Source: Paenibacillus sediminis
GTDB lineage: Bacteria > Bacillota > Bacilli > Paenibacillales > Paenibacillaceae
Direction of reading: 5' to 3'
Assembly: GCF_017873765.1 (NCBI RefSeq)
Contig: NZ_JAGGKP010000001.1
Span: 1,116,001 to 1,180,000 of the forward strand
Length of the DNA: 64,000 bases
In this document: in pieces, positions 16,906 through 25,135 of the stretch
Layout of the letters: each line of letters opens with the position of its first letter
How positions within the stretch are numbered: position 1 is the first letter of the stretch
The notes under the pieces: model-generated
Told to the model about the DNA's origin: nothing
What the model saw: only the letters and a program-made list of their open reading frames with translations
The model's database searches: none
Position numbers and translations under genes: made by a program

Positions 16906-17889
16906 ATGAGAAAAAAGATAATGATAATACCTTATATTTGTAGTTTTGTTGGATTGTTGTGTCCTCTAGTATTTTTTTTAGTAATTTCATCCTCAAAAGA
17001 ACCTGGAATCACTGCTCAAGGTTTTGGAATTAGAGAATATATCGGTTTAAATAAATCAACTTATTCAACTTTAAAGGGGCGTAACGTTACGGTAGCAATT
17101 GTAGATTCAGGTATTGAATCTCATAATGGTATTCAAAAACAACGTATACTTGCTTTTAAAGATTTTGTAAATGGGCAAAAAGATTTTTATGATGATTACG
17201 GACATGGCACGTTTATAGCAGGATTAATTGGTTCAAGTGGTGAAGTGACCGGGATTGCACCCAAAAGTAATTTCGTCATACTTAAGGTTCTTGATAATAA
17301 AGGAAAAACGGATGAATCAACGCTTTTAAACGCTCTAAACTGGATATCTAATAACAAAGATAAGTACAATATAAAAGTTGTTAATTTATCGATTGGAGTT
17401 GAAAACAGAATAAGCGCACCTTCTGACGAAGATCCAATATTTAAGATTTTATCAAAACTTAAAAACCAAGGTATTCTTGTTGTTTGTTCTTCTGGTAATA
17501 GTGGTCCCGCAGAGGGATCAATTTTATACCCTGCAATGAGCAAAGATGTTTTAACAGTTGGTTCAGTGAATAATAACAGATCTTTAACAATTAAGGATGA
17601 TAAAATCACCATCTCCTCCAGCAGAGGATTAAATACTTCACATTCTCTTAAACCTGATTTAGTAACTTTAGGGGTTGATATTAATTCATTTGATTATAAA
17701 AATCCTACAGGATTTACGATTGGTTCAGGCTCTTCTTATTCTGCAGCAATTGTTTCTGGCATAGCGACAATCTTATTTGAAAAATTCACAAATGCCGATA
17801 CGGTTAAGCAAATACTAAGGGAAAATGTAGTGAGTTTGAATGGAGAAAGAACTATTGATCAAGGCAAAGGAGAATTGTATTTTAAATAA
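16906..17889 (+). CDS. Membrane-anchored subtilisin-like serine protease (S8)
   Basis: This 327-residue subtilase has an N-terminal membrane helix (about residues 6-28). All catalytic positions are visible: Asp67 (A-I-V-D-S-G-I), His100 (Y-G-H-G-T-F-I-A-G), oxyanion Asn198 (S-S-G-N-S-G) and Ser277 (G-S-S-Y-S-A-A-I-V-S-G). The usual G-T-S-M-A-x-P serine motif is replaced by G-S-S-Y-S-A-A. There is little room for an I9 propeptide between the anchor and the catalytic domain. It is the third gene of the operon. It is well placed to cleave the secreted first-gene product at the cell surface, as subtilases do in several peptide-export systems. Confidence 0.88.
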   Translation: MRKKIMIIPYICSFVGLLCPLVFFLVISSSKEPGITAQGFGIREYIGLNKSTYSTLKGRNVTVAIVDSGIESHNGIQKQRILAFKDFVNGQKDFYDDYGHGTFIAGLIGSSGEVTGIAPKSNFVILKVLDNKGKTDESTLLNALNWISNNKDKYNIKVVNLSIGVENRISAPSDEDPIFKILSKLKNQGILVVCSSGNSGPAEGSILYPAMSKDVLTVGSVNNNRSLTIKDDKITISSSRGLNTSHSLKPDLVTLGVDINSFDYKNPTGFTIGSGSSYSAAIVSGIATILFEKFTNADTVKQILRENVVSLNGERTIDQGKGELYFK

Positions 17890-17977
17890 ACTATACAATT
17901 AATAATTAACTCAATTCAAAATTAAGTGATTTCTTGATAACAAATAAGGCAACAATTATTTGATATCCGATAACCAA

Positions 17978-18013
17978 CCAAATAACAACAACATCTGTGC
18001 TGTTGTTATTTGG
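17978..18013. terminator. Terminator-like hairpin after the protease gene
   Basis: A 13-bp perfect stem (CCAAATAACAACA and its complement) encloses a 10-nt loop, about 90 bp after the protease stop. There is only a weak T tract. It marks the junction between the AT-rich cassette and the truncated recombinase, so it might instead be a trace of the event that joined them. Confidence 0.5.
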
Positions 18014-18028
18014 CACTCTCCATTTTGA

Positions 18029-19030
18029 AAACTTGAAAAAGATCCTGAGCAAAATGAGACTTATAGATTTATTGTTGAGTCATATCTCAATGGTATGGGC
18101 ATTTGGAAAATCACGCAACTTCTCCGGGCTCAACGGTTAAAAGCACCGAAAGGACGGACATGGCACGACAACACAATTCTCCGTATGCTGCAGAATCAGG
18201 TTTATCTTGGAAAAGTGGTTTTTGGGAAAACGACTGGTAGCGGTCATAAAGACAGAGGAAGAGAACCAGATGTAAGGCAAAATCCAGAAGAAAGATGGAT
18301 TATCTACGACGATGCGCACGAAGCTTTAATCACGGTAGAAGAATTCAATGACATTCAAATAAAACTTATGCAGAATAGTCGTTTTCCTGTTCATACAAAG
18401 AAAAGTAAACAGGCTCTTAGTGGTCTTCTTTTTTGCAAAAAATGCGGTCGTGCAATGACCTGTAACCGTAGGAAGGTAAAAGACGGAGAAAAACTCTATG
18501 TGAAGAAATGTCAGTCCATGTCCGACACAGGCGTTGTTTGTGGAAATCCCGGTATCCAAGCGCAGGATGTATTGGATGCGATTGATAAAAAAGTGAAGGC
18601 CTATAGAAAGCAACTAGACCATAATAAAAATAAGAAAAGAGACAAAGCACTGCAGCTAATGCAAAAACAAATAACAGCTCACAAACAGAGTTTAAAAAAC
18701 TTGGAAGATGGTTTCGGTCGAATACGGAATATGTACAGACTCGGTGTAATTTCAGATGAGGAGTTTATGAAAGACATCAAAAAAAACAAAGAGGAACTTG
18801 AGTCTACGCAGAACAATTTAAGGAGTCTTGAAAAACAATATCAATACACATCTGCAGAGGGACGTAAAGATCTTCGAGATCGATTTGCGGATTTCGATGA
18901 AAATTTTTCAATTGAATCAAGCAATCCCGAAGATGTGAATAACCTGCTGAAAACAATCATTGAAAAAATATTTTACATTAGAGAAGGTGACGATTTTGTA
19001 CTTGACATTAAATTTATGTGGGACCTCTAA
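18029..19030 (+). pseudogene. Large serine recombinase, N-terminal catalytic domain missing
   Basis: This frame opens just after a TGA with K-L-E-K-D-P-E-Q-N-E and continues as a Recombinase domain (G-M-G-I-W-K-I-T-Q-L-L, then H-D-N-T-I-L-R-M-L-Q-N-Q-V-Y-L-G). A zinc ribbon with C-K-K-C-G-R-A-M and later Cys residues comes next, then a long coiled coil and a C-terminal tail. This is the C-terminal two-thirds of a large serine integrase. The resolvase domain with the nucleophilic serine is absent upstream, where no homologous sequence is seen. The gene ends 18 bp before the right att arm, the usual place for an integrase beside attP, but it could not catalyse excision now. Confidence 0.9.
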
Positions 19031-19048
19031 CTCAAAGTAATGATAACC

Positions 19049-19078
19049 GGAGTATTACTAGAACTAGCACCAATGGCA
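19049..19078. repeat. Right attachment-site junction (attR-like)
   Basis: GGAGTATTA (19049-19057), a 9-bp spacer and then the 12-bp core GCACCAATGGCA (19067-19078) mirror the left junction. The outer side continues into a DUF255 5' fragment whose I-G-Y-S-T-C-H-W-C codons include the core. Confidence 0.7.
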
Positions 19079-19243
19079 AGTGCTATAGCCGATACTAAGG
19101 AAAATAGGTCTATCCTCATGTCTTGCTTTTTCAAAGGCCTCTTCACCCCAAGGAAACCAATCAACGGGATTATAGACGTGCTGGAGCAGGTATGGTGATT
19201 TCTCATGAATTAAACGATTAGTTTTACGACCATTTTTAACCAA
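19064..19243 (-). pseudogene. 5' fragment of a DUF255/YyaL-type gene (copy B, outside the element)
   Basis: About 59 codons of a DUF255 N-terminus ([35 protein letters not shown]) run straight into TAG at the att junction. A TTG at 19243 preceded by GGAGGG is the likely start. With the element removed at the 12-bp core, this fragment would read in frame into the gene body that ends at 9371. Copy B is therefore the natural 5' end of that gene if integration was a simple attB x attP event. Confidence 0.85.
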
Positions 19244-19335
19244 AATTATCCCTCCGAAAAGTAGGATATACGTCATTATTGATCGATATGTAATTGAAAA
19301 GACACTGATCGTGTAGATCAGTGCCCTGTATTATT

Positions 19336-19764
19336 TCACCATCCAGTTTCTCCGCTGTCGTAATTAAATTGCCATCCAATCCCGAACTTATCTGTTAAAT
19401 TGCCATAGCATTTGCTCCAAAATGTTTCTTGAAGCTCCATACCTACTGAGCCGCCTTCTTTTAGTTTATTAAATAATGATTTAATTTCATCCATATTCTT
19501 ACTACTGATTGAAAGGGTGATATTGTTTCCAACTACAAAAGGCATACCAGGAAAAACATCAGAAAACATAACAGTGCTTCCATTAATCGTAAGCCGAGAG
19601 TGCATAACTAAGTTTTTCGCTTCATCAGGAAGTGTAAAATTCGGATCAGGCGGCGCTTCTCCGAAAGTCATAATTTTTGGTTTTTCCGTCTCAAAAACCT
19701 TTGCGTAAAACTCTACTGCTTCACGACAGTTCCCATTAAAATTGAGATAAATGTCAACAGCCAT
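19336..19764 (-). CDS. VOC-family protein (PhnB/glyoxalase-like)
   Basis: This 142-residue protein has two beta-alpha-beta-beta-beta modules of the vicinal oxygen chelate fold. The PhnB-type opening Y-L-N-F-N-G-N-C-R-E-A-V-E-F-Y and the closing F-W-S-K-C-Y-G-N-L-T-D-K-F-G-I-G-W-Q-F-N are visible. Most relatives of this branch lack a proven activity. The start is placed at the ATG at 19764, 8 nt after AAGGAG, instead of the GTG at 19773. Downstream is the disrupted DUF255 5' end on the same strand. Confidence 0.85.
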   Translation of the reverse strand: MAVDIYLNFNGNCREAVEFYAKVFETEKPKIMTFGEAPPDPNFTLPDEAKNLVMHSRLTINGSTVMFSDVFPGMPFVVGNNITLSISSKNMDEIKSLFNKLKEGGSVGMELQETFWSKCYGNLTDKFGIGWQFNYDSGETGW

Positions 19765-19930
19765 TAGATTCACTCCTTCTTTTCCGTTCGTTAAATTTAA
19801 CCAGAGCTATAGACTGCTTATGATTCGATATCCTCTGTGAAGCTTTCGCATTTAGTTTATCACACCAAGGTATCGACTTCAAAAATTTGTTAAATATTCT
19901 TAGATTAAAACGACAATTGGTGGTGCAATG

Positions 19931-19957
19931 AAAAAAAAACCATGTCTATCGGACATG
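19931..19957 (-). terminator. Terminator of the DrrAB-type operon
   Basis: On the minus strand, CATGTC-CGATA-GACATG is followed by GG and nine T residues. It lies about 65 bp after the permease stop. Confidence 0.8.
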
Positions 19958-20023
19958 AGTTTTGATGATGAGTATAGCAATCCATCTCTACTTGTTTTGG
20001 TTAGTTACACTGCCCAAATTCAT

Positions 20024-20839
20024 CTATGTGCGGCGCATATAGGCACGGACAGTCAGCGGTGCGAAGACCGCCACAATAAAACCAGCGCCGATGAGAGAGA
20101 TGGCAAGGTCCCCGCCAACGGTTCCATGGTTAGCAAGTTCTCGAACGGCTGAAACAAGATGAGAGATTGGGTTGATGTTCACGAACCACTGAAGCCAGTG
20201 TGGCATCGTCTTCACCGGTACGAATGCATTAGAGAGAAAAGTGAGCGGAAACAGCACAAGCATTGAGATCCCTTGTACACTTGAAGCAGTGCGCGCAATC
20301 ACGCCAAAAAAGGCGAATATCCAGCTGATGGCCCAGGAACACGCAATGACGAGAATCCCTGCGATGGCGACGTTACCCAATCCTCCGTCAGGTCGATATC
20401 CCATTATATACCCCATGACAAAGGTTAGTACTGTTGCTATTGCATATCGAATCGTATCTGCAAGCAAGGCTCCTGCCAAAGGGGCTATACGAGCTATGGG
20501 CAGTGACTTGAACCGGTCGAATACACCCTTATCCATATCTTCACGCAGTTGAACGCCAGTGACAATTGAGGTGGTGATTACGGTCTGCACTAGAATCCCG
20601 GGAATGATGACCGGTAAATAATTGTGTACGTTTCCGGAGATCGCCCCGCCAAAGATATAAGTGAACATCAGAGTAAAAAGAATTGGCTGCAGAGTAACGT
20701 CGAACAATTGCTCAGGGGTGCGCCGAATCTTCAGCAGCCCCCGATAGGCCATCGTCAATGAGTTGCGAACGGTCTGGCTAAAACCCGCATAATTTTTCAG
20801 TTGTTGACTGGTTTCCCTCTTCAATGATGTACTGCTCAT
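20024..20839 (-). CDS. ABC-2 type exporter permease (DrrB-like)
   Basis: This 271-residue protein has six predicted membrane helices in the ABC-2 layout. It contains the N-terminal R-R-T-P-E-Q-L-F-D-V-T-L-Q-P-I-L-F and the central R-E-D-M-D-K-G-V-F-D-R-F-K-S-L-P-I that is diagnostic of daunorubicin-resistance DrrB permeases. It ends N-P-I-S-H-L-V-S-A-V-R-E-L. It pairs with the upstream ATPase, whose stop overlaps its start (ATGA). It probably exports a hydrophobic drug or lipid-like compound. Confidence 0.9.
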   Translation of the reverse strand: MSSTSLKRETSQQLKNYAGFSQTVRNSLTMAYRGLLKIRRTPEQLFDVTLQPILFTLMFTYIFGGAISGNVHNYLPVIIPGILVQTVITTSIVTGVQLREDMDKGVFDRFKSLPIARIAPLAGALLADTIRYAIATVLTFVMGYIMGYRPDGGLGNVAIAGILVIACSWAISWIFAFFGVIARTASSVQGISMLVLFPLTFLSNAFVPVKTMPHWLQWFVNINPISHLVSAVRELANHGTVGGDLAISLIGAGFIVAVFAPLTVRAYMRRT

Positions 20840-21867
20840 ACTCTTACCTCCTCCACTACGTTCGATTTTTGAGACTTCATTGACTCGTTTTCTTTTACAC
20901 CGTGGCCAGTAATGGTCAGGAACACCTCATCAAGGGTAGGCTTCTGGACGCTCATCTCGGCCAAGTGGATTCCCGCCGCGCGGAGAGCGACGAGCAGATC
21001 GGTAACAAGGTCGGCGTCCGCCATCGGAGCAGTGATCTTTCCAGCTTCCGCCGACACATTGGAGCGGACTTTAAGCACCTGCTCTACGATCTGACGGGCT
21101 TCCTTGATGGCCTGTTGATTTTGGACTCTCAATTGCAGCGAGGAAGTGCCGACGGATGCCTTCAGTTCATCCACCGTACCCTCTGCGACGACTCGTCCAC
21201 GATCGATAACAGCGATCCGGTCAGCCAATTGATCAGCCTCATCGAGGTATTGCGTTGTTAGAAGCACGGTTGACCCCGTCTTCACCAACCTGCGAATCGT
21301 ATCCCACATCTGTGTGCGCGTACGAGGATCCAGTCCTGTAGTCGGTTCATCCAAGAAAATGAGCGGAGGCTGTGCAATGAGACTTGCCGCTAGATCCAAC
21401 CGGCGACGCATACCTCCGGAGAAATTTTTCAAGGGGCGCTTCGCTGCCTCCGTTAAACCGAATTCCTCTAATAAATCTGCAGCCTTGCGCCGCGCCTCAG
21501 CACGCCCCAGCCCAAGCAGCCTGGAGAAGATGATCAGATTCTCTGTTGCGCTCAGTGACTCGTCGACCGATGCATACTGACCTGTCACCCCGATCAATTG
21601 ACGTACGACCTGCGACTCTTTTACTACATCGTGCCCGAAAATGCGTGCCGAACCTGCATCCGGTCGCAATAATGTTGCCAGCATTCGAATTGTTGTAGTC
21701 TTGCCTGCTCCATTTGGACCAAGTACGCCGTAGATCGTACCGGTTTGTACGTTCAGATTCACACCGTCCACCGCACGATTATCTCCAAAAGCTTTAACGA
21801 GTCCGCTTGCTTCTACGGCCCAATCGCCATTACCTGGACCTGTTCCCCTTTTGAGTATATGATTCAT
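20836..21867 (-). CDS. ABC transporter ATPase (DrrA-like)
   Basis: This is the ATP-binding subunit, about 343 residues. It carries Walker A G-P-N-G-A-G-K-T-T, signature N-F-S-G-G-M-R-R-R-L-D-L-A, Walker B L-I-F-L-D-E-P-T-T-G-L-D-P and a C-terminal domain typical of DrrA (L-D-E-V-F-L-T-I-T-G-H). The start is the ATG at 21867 directly after AAGGAGG; the frame is open further upstream but without a ribosome binding site. It forms a translationally coupled operon with the permease. Confidence 0.9.
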   Translation of the reverse strand: MNHILKRGTGPGNGDWAVEASGLVKAFGDNRAVDGVNLNVQTGTIYGVLGPNGAGKTTTIRMLATLLRPDAGSARIFGHDVVKESQVVRQLIGVTGQYASVDESLSATENLIIFSRLLGLGRAEARRKAADLLEEFGLTEAAKRPLKNFSGGMRRRLDLAASLIAQPPLIFLDEPTTGLDPRTRTQMWDTIRRLVKTGSTVLLTTQYLDEADQLADRIAVIDRGRVVAEGTVDELKASVGTSSLQLRVQNQQAIKEARQIVEQVLKVRSNVSAEAGKITAPMADADLVTDLLVALRAAGIHLAEMSVQKPTLDEVFLTITGHGVKENESMKSQKSNVVEEVRV

Positions 21868-22027
21868 TACGATTCCTCCTTGAATATAACTAATTCTTTG
21901 AAATAGTAACTCACAAATATAAACTGAATTTAAACTGTACTCTATTTGCATTGTAATTAATTGCTAACATCCGTTAAACCTACCGAAGAACGGTTTATAT
22001 CTCGGTCTCTAGAAGGAGAAAGACCAC

Positions 22028-22056
22028 AAAAAAGCCCGCTTCGCGCGGAATCGGGC
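22028..22056 (-). terminator. Terminator of the oligopeptide-type ABC operon
   Basis: On the minus strand, a GCCCG...CGGGC stem with a GC-rich loop is followed by six T residues. It lies 150 bp after the last gene of the operon. The region 22057-22206 between them holds nothing recognisable. Confidence 0.8.
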
Positions 22057-22206
22057 GTTGTCTTCACTACAATTCACAATAGATTGGTAAAATCGATCTA
22101 ACCGTGATCGAAAGACCTAGATGCATAGCGCAGGAGGTGTCAGCGAAAGCTTGCAAGGTACTGTGTATGCTCTTCCATTCGTCATCGAAACGTTGCATCA
22201 TAGAAA

Positions 22207-23202
22207 CTATAAACTGTGATGACACGCCACGAAATGCTCTCCCGTTTGGCTTTTATTTTGAAGGCTAGGCATTTCTTCACGGCAAATATCTGTCGCCGAT
22301 GGACATCTGAAAGCAAACGGGCAGCCTTTCCTGTCAATAGCTAGATTTGGGGGTTCGTTGGATTGGTCTGTCAAATTCATGTCAATATGACTCCCAGGGG
22401 TTGCTGCTAGCAACAGTCTTGTATATGGATGGAGCGGCAGTTTTATCAATTCTTTAGAATCCGCCAGTTCCATTACCTTTCCACCATACATCACCATGAT
22501 TCGATCTCCGAAATATCTTGCAGATGCCAAATCATGAGTGATATATAGATAGGAAAGTCCAAAATCGTTCTTGAGCTCGTTCATTAGTTGCAAAATCCCG
22601 GCACGAATGGATACATCCAACATCGAGATAGGCTCATCAGCCACGACAAATTTTGGATTTACAGCAAGGGCACGAGCGATAGCCAATCGTTGACGCTGTC
22701 CGCCCGAAAGTTCATGCGGAAACTTCGTTCGTATTTCATTAACAGGTGTCAAGCCAACCTTCTGAAGGAGCTCCCCTACTTTTTGTGATAGTTCCTTCCC
22801 TTTAAAACCCTGGTGTTTTTTTAATGGAAAAGTTAAATGCTTTTCAACCGTTTTGACCGGATTTAACGAACTGAATGGATCTTGGAATATCATTTGAGCA
22901 TCCTTTCGATATCCCTTTAGTTCCTTTCCCCGTATAGATGTTATGTCATTTCCGTTGATACGGATCGTACCCCCGCTTGGACGCAAAATTCTAACTAATG
23001 AGCGGCCAATCGTGCTTTTGCCACTTCCTGATTCACCAACGAGAGATAGAACCTCCCCTTTTCGAATCGAAAAATGAACATGGTCTACCGGAATAATCGT
23101 TTGTTGCCCCGACACACCTCGTACTTGAAATTTGACGACGAGATCATCTACTTCAACAATCAAATCCCGTTCATATTGGGGCTTGGGTTGCTTCATTGCC
23201 AT
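22207..23202 (-). CDS. Peptide/nickel-type ABC transporter ATPase (OppF/DppF-like)
   Basis: This 331-residue ATPase has Walker A G-E-S-G-S-G-K-S-T, signature L-S-G-G-Q-R-Q-R, Walker B F-V-V-A-D-E-P-I-S-M-L-D and the C-terminal C-P-F-A-F-R-C-P-S-A-T-D-I-C cysteine motif of the oligopeptide/dipeptide family. It is the last gene of the operon and begins one base after the upstream ATPase. The ALDP motif of the partner is replaced here by S-M-L-D. Confidence 0.92.
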   Translation of the reverse strand: MAMKQPKPQYERDLIVEVDDLVVKFQVRGVSGQQTIIPVDHVHFSIRKGEVLSLVGESGSGKSTIGRSLVRILRPSGGTIRINGNDITSIRGKELKGYRKDAQMIFQDPFSSLNPVKTVEKHLTFPLKKHQGFKGKELSQKVGELLQKVGLTPVNEIRTKFPHELSGGQRQRLAIARALAVNPKFVVADEPISMLDVSIRAGILQLMNELKNDFGLSYLYITHDLASARYFGDRIMVMYGGKVMELADSKELIKLPLHPYTRLLLAATPGSHIDMNLTDQSNEPPNLAIDRKGCPFAFRCPSATDICREEMPSLQNKSQTGEHFVACHHSL

Positions 23203-24201
23203 CTATCTCACCACCTCTTCTTCGTACAGATGACAAGCAATCAGACGTCCATCAACATTCTTTTCTACTGGATGAATCGTTTTACAGGACTCAAATGCAT
23301 ATTTGCAGCGAGGATGATAAGCGCATCCTGTTGGTAGATTAATAAGGTCAGGTGGATTCCCTGGGATTCCCTCAATCATTACTGTTTCAGCAGTTAATTC
23401 TGGAATAGCACCGAGAAGCCCTTCGGTATACGGGTGATGACGTTCCAAAAGGTTCAACTTCTTACTATCCGTAATCTCGATAAAGCGTCCGGCGTACATA
23501 ATGGCTACTTTTTCTGCTAGTTCAGCAACCAAACTAAAATCATGACTAACAAATAACACAGCAAACCCTTTCTCGCGCTGCAGTTCTTTTATTTTGTCTA
23601 AAATTGATTTTTGAACGACAACGTCAAGAGCTGTAGTTGGTTCATCCATAATGACAAGATCTGGCTCTAGGGCAAGGGCAATAGCTATAACTACTCGCTG
23701 CCTCATTCCCCCAGATAATTCGTGAGGATAACTTTTCAAATGCTTTGGATCAATACTTACCATTTTCATTAACGCAACTGCCTTATCATATATTTCCTTT
23801 TTAGACATAGCTGGACGATGATAGGTGAACACGTCTGCAATCTGTTCTTCTACGGTTAATACAGGGTTAAGCGCGTTCATTGCACTTTGGAAAACCATCG
23901 ACATTCGATTCCAACGAAATTTTCGAAGTTCCTTTTTGTTCAGCTTGTAAACATCCTGACCCTGAACAAGTACTTCTCCGCCTAAGAGAACCGCATTATT
24001 TTTTAAAAGAGCCATGATCGCATTGCCCAATGTGCTTTTACCTGATCCCGACTCGCCAACCAGACCTACAATTTGGTTTGGATAAATTTTTAATGAAACA
24101 TTTCGAACGGCTTGAACCATTCCGTGCGCCGATTCATAGCCAACAGAGACATTTCTCAGCTCAAGCACTGGTGCTGGTTGTTGTTGATTGTTGTTTGACA
24201 C
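23203..24201 (-). CDS. Peptide/nickel-type ABC transporter ATPase (OppD/DppD-like)
   Basis: This 332-residue partner ATPase has Walker A G-E-S-G-S-G-K-S-T, signature L-S-G-G-M-R-Q-R-V, Walker B L-V-I-M-D-E-P-T-T-A-L-D and the tail motif C-A-Y-H-P-R-C-K-Y-A-F-E-S-C. Translation starts at a GTG preceded by GAGGAGGAG. It overlaps the permease gene by 41 bp, which suggests tight translational coupling. Confidence 0.92.
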   Translation of the reverse strand: MSNNNQQQPAPVLELRNVSVGYESAHGMVQAVRNVSLKIYPNQIVGLVGESGSGKSTLGNAIMALLKNNAVLLGGEVLVQGQDVYKLNKKELRKFRWNRMSMVFQSAMNALNPVLTVEEQIADVFTYHRPAMSKKEIYDKAVALMKMVSIDPKHLKSYPHELSGGMRQRVVIAIALALEPDLVIMDEPTTALDVVVQKSILDKIKELQREKGFAVLFVSHDFSLVAELAEKVAIMYAGRFIEITDSKKLNLLERHHPYTEGLLGAIPELTAETVMIEGIPGNPPDLINLPTGCAYHPRCKYAFESCKTIHPVEKNVDGRLIACHLYEEEVVR

Positions 24202-25135
24202 GATGTCTCCTCCTCTTCTGCGAGCTTAACCGCGGGTTTGTAATGCTATCAATCGCAAAATTCATTAATACAAGACTCAAACCAACTAATCCAATGCCAA
24301 GGCCAGGTGGTATGATCCACCACCATGCTCCTGTTAACATCGCTCCGCTCTGACTTGCCCAATATAGCATCGTCCCCCAGCTAATGGAGTTGATATCTTC
24401 AATACCTAAAAATGCAAGACCTGATTCAGCAAGCACGGCTCCTAATGTCGCATAAATCACGTTGGCGGCAATAATGGACATCATGTTGGGAGAAATTTCA
24501 GTAAACATGATGTTTAAATCAGATTTTCCCGACATCTTTGCCGCAACAACAAAATCCCGATTGACTAATGACATGGTCTGAGCTCGAAAGACACGCGCTC
24601 CCCATGCCCAGCCGGTAAGTCCAATAATAATCCCATTGGTATAAGGTGATGAATTTTTCACATAGGATTCAATAACTATCAATAGAGCTAGCCCAGGAAG
24701 AACGAGGAACAAATTCATTAAAAACGTCAGAATTGAATCTATCCAGCCCCCTCTGTATCCAGCAGTTATCCCGATAAGCAGACCAAGAAAGGTAGCAATC
24801 AGACCTGCTCCAAACCCGACTACAATGGTCGTTCTTGCACCAAAAATAAATTCTGAAAAGATATCCTGACCCGTGTTGGTTGTTCCAAATAAATGCTTTG
24901 AAGTCGGTCCCAAGCTCATCATAAAATTCGTATTGGCAGGACTGTAAGGAGCAATCCAATGAGCAAAGATGGCGACAAAAATAAAAACGAAAAACAGGAT
25001 TAACCCCGTTAAGGCTTTCCTATTTTTTAAAAATGGAGTTAAAAAGACCATTCGATCTACCCATCTTTTCTTTGCATTCGTATAAATGGGCGGAGTTTCA
25101 TTCATCTGTTGAACAGTTTCTGGATTATGACCCAT
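24161..25135 (-). CDS. Peptide/nickel-type ABC permease (OppC/DppC-like)
   Basis: This 324-residue permease has six membrane helices. The N-terminal OppC segment is followed by F-G-T-T-N-T-G-Q-D-I-F-S. The EAA loop appears as A-A-K-M-S-G-K-S-D-L-N-I-M-F-T-E-I, and the closing L-A-E-S-G-L-A-F-L-G is typical of DppC/OppC. It ends in a basic and Ser/Thr-rich tail that overlaps the next gene. It forms the channel with the OppB-like subunit. Confidence 0.9.
   Translation of the reverse strand: MGHNPETVQQMNETPPIYTNAKKRWVDRMVFLTPFLKNRKALTGLILFFVFIFVAIFAHWIAPYSPANTNFMMSLGPTSKHLFGTTNTGQDIFSEFIFGARTTIVVGFGAGLIATFLGLLIGITAGYRGGWIDSILTFLMNLFLVLPGLALLIVIESYVKNSSPYTNGIIIGLTGWAWGARVFRAQTMSLVNRDFVVAAKMSGKSDLNIMFTEISPNMMSIIAANVIYATLGAVLAESGLAFLGIEDINSISWGTMLYWASQSGAMLTGAWWWIIPPGLGIGLVGLSLVLMNFAIDSITNPRLSSQKRRRHRVKQQSTTTSTSA

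Larger units (their letters stand above)
11267..19078. mobile_element. Decayed serine-recombinase integrative element in the CHWC codons of a DUF255 gene
   Basis: A 12-bp direct repeat, GCACCAATGGCA, occurs at 11267-11278 and 19067-19078, exactly 7,800 bp apart. On the minus strand it is the codons Cys-His-Trp-Cys of the DUF255 active site. The left copy joins the gene body, and the right copy joins a separate 5' gene fragment. Just inside each repeat is one half of an inverted sequence: TAATACTCC at 11286 and GGAGTATTA at 19049. Joined across the core they would form a hyphenated palindrome, as expected of an attP for a large serine integrase. A truncated recombinase ends 18 bp from the right arm. 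Gene content between the repeats is AT-rich and partly degenerate. Confidence 0.75.
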
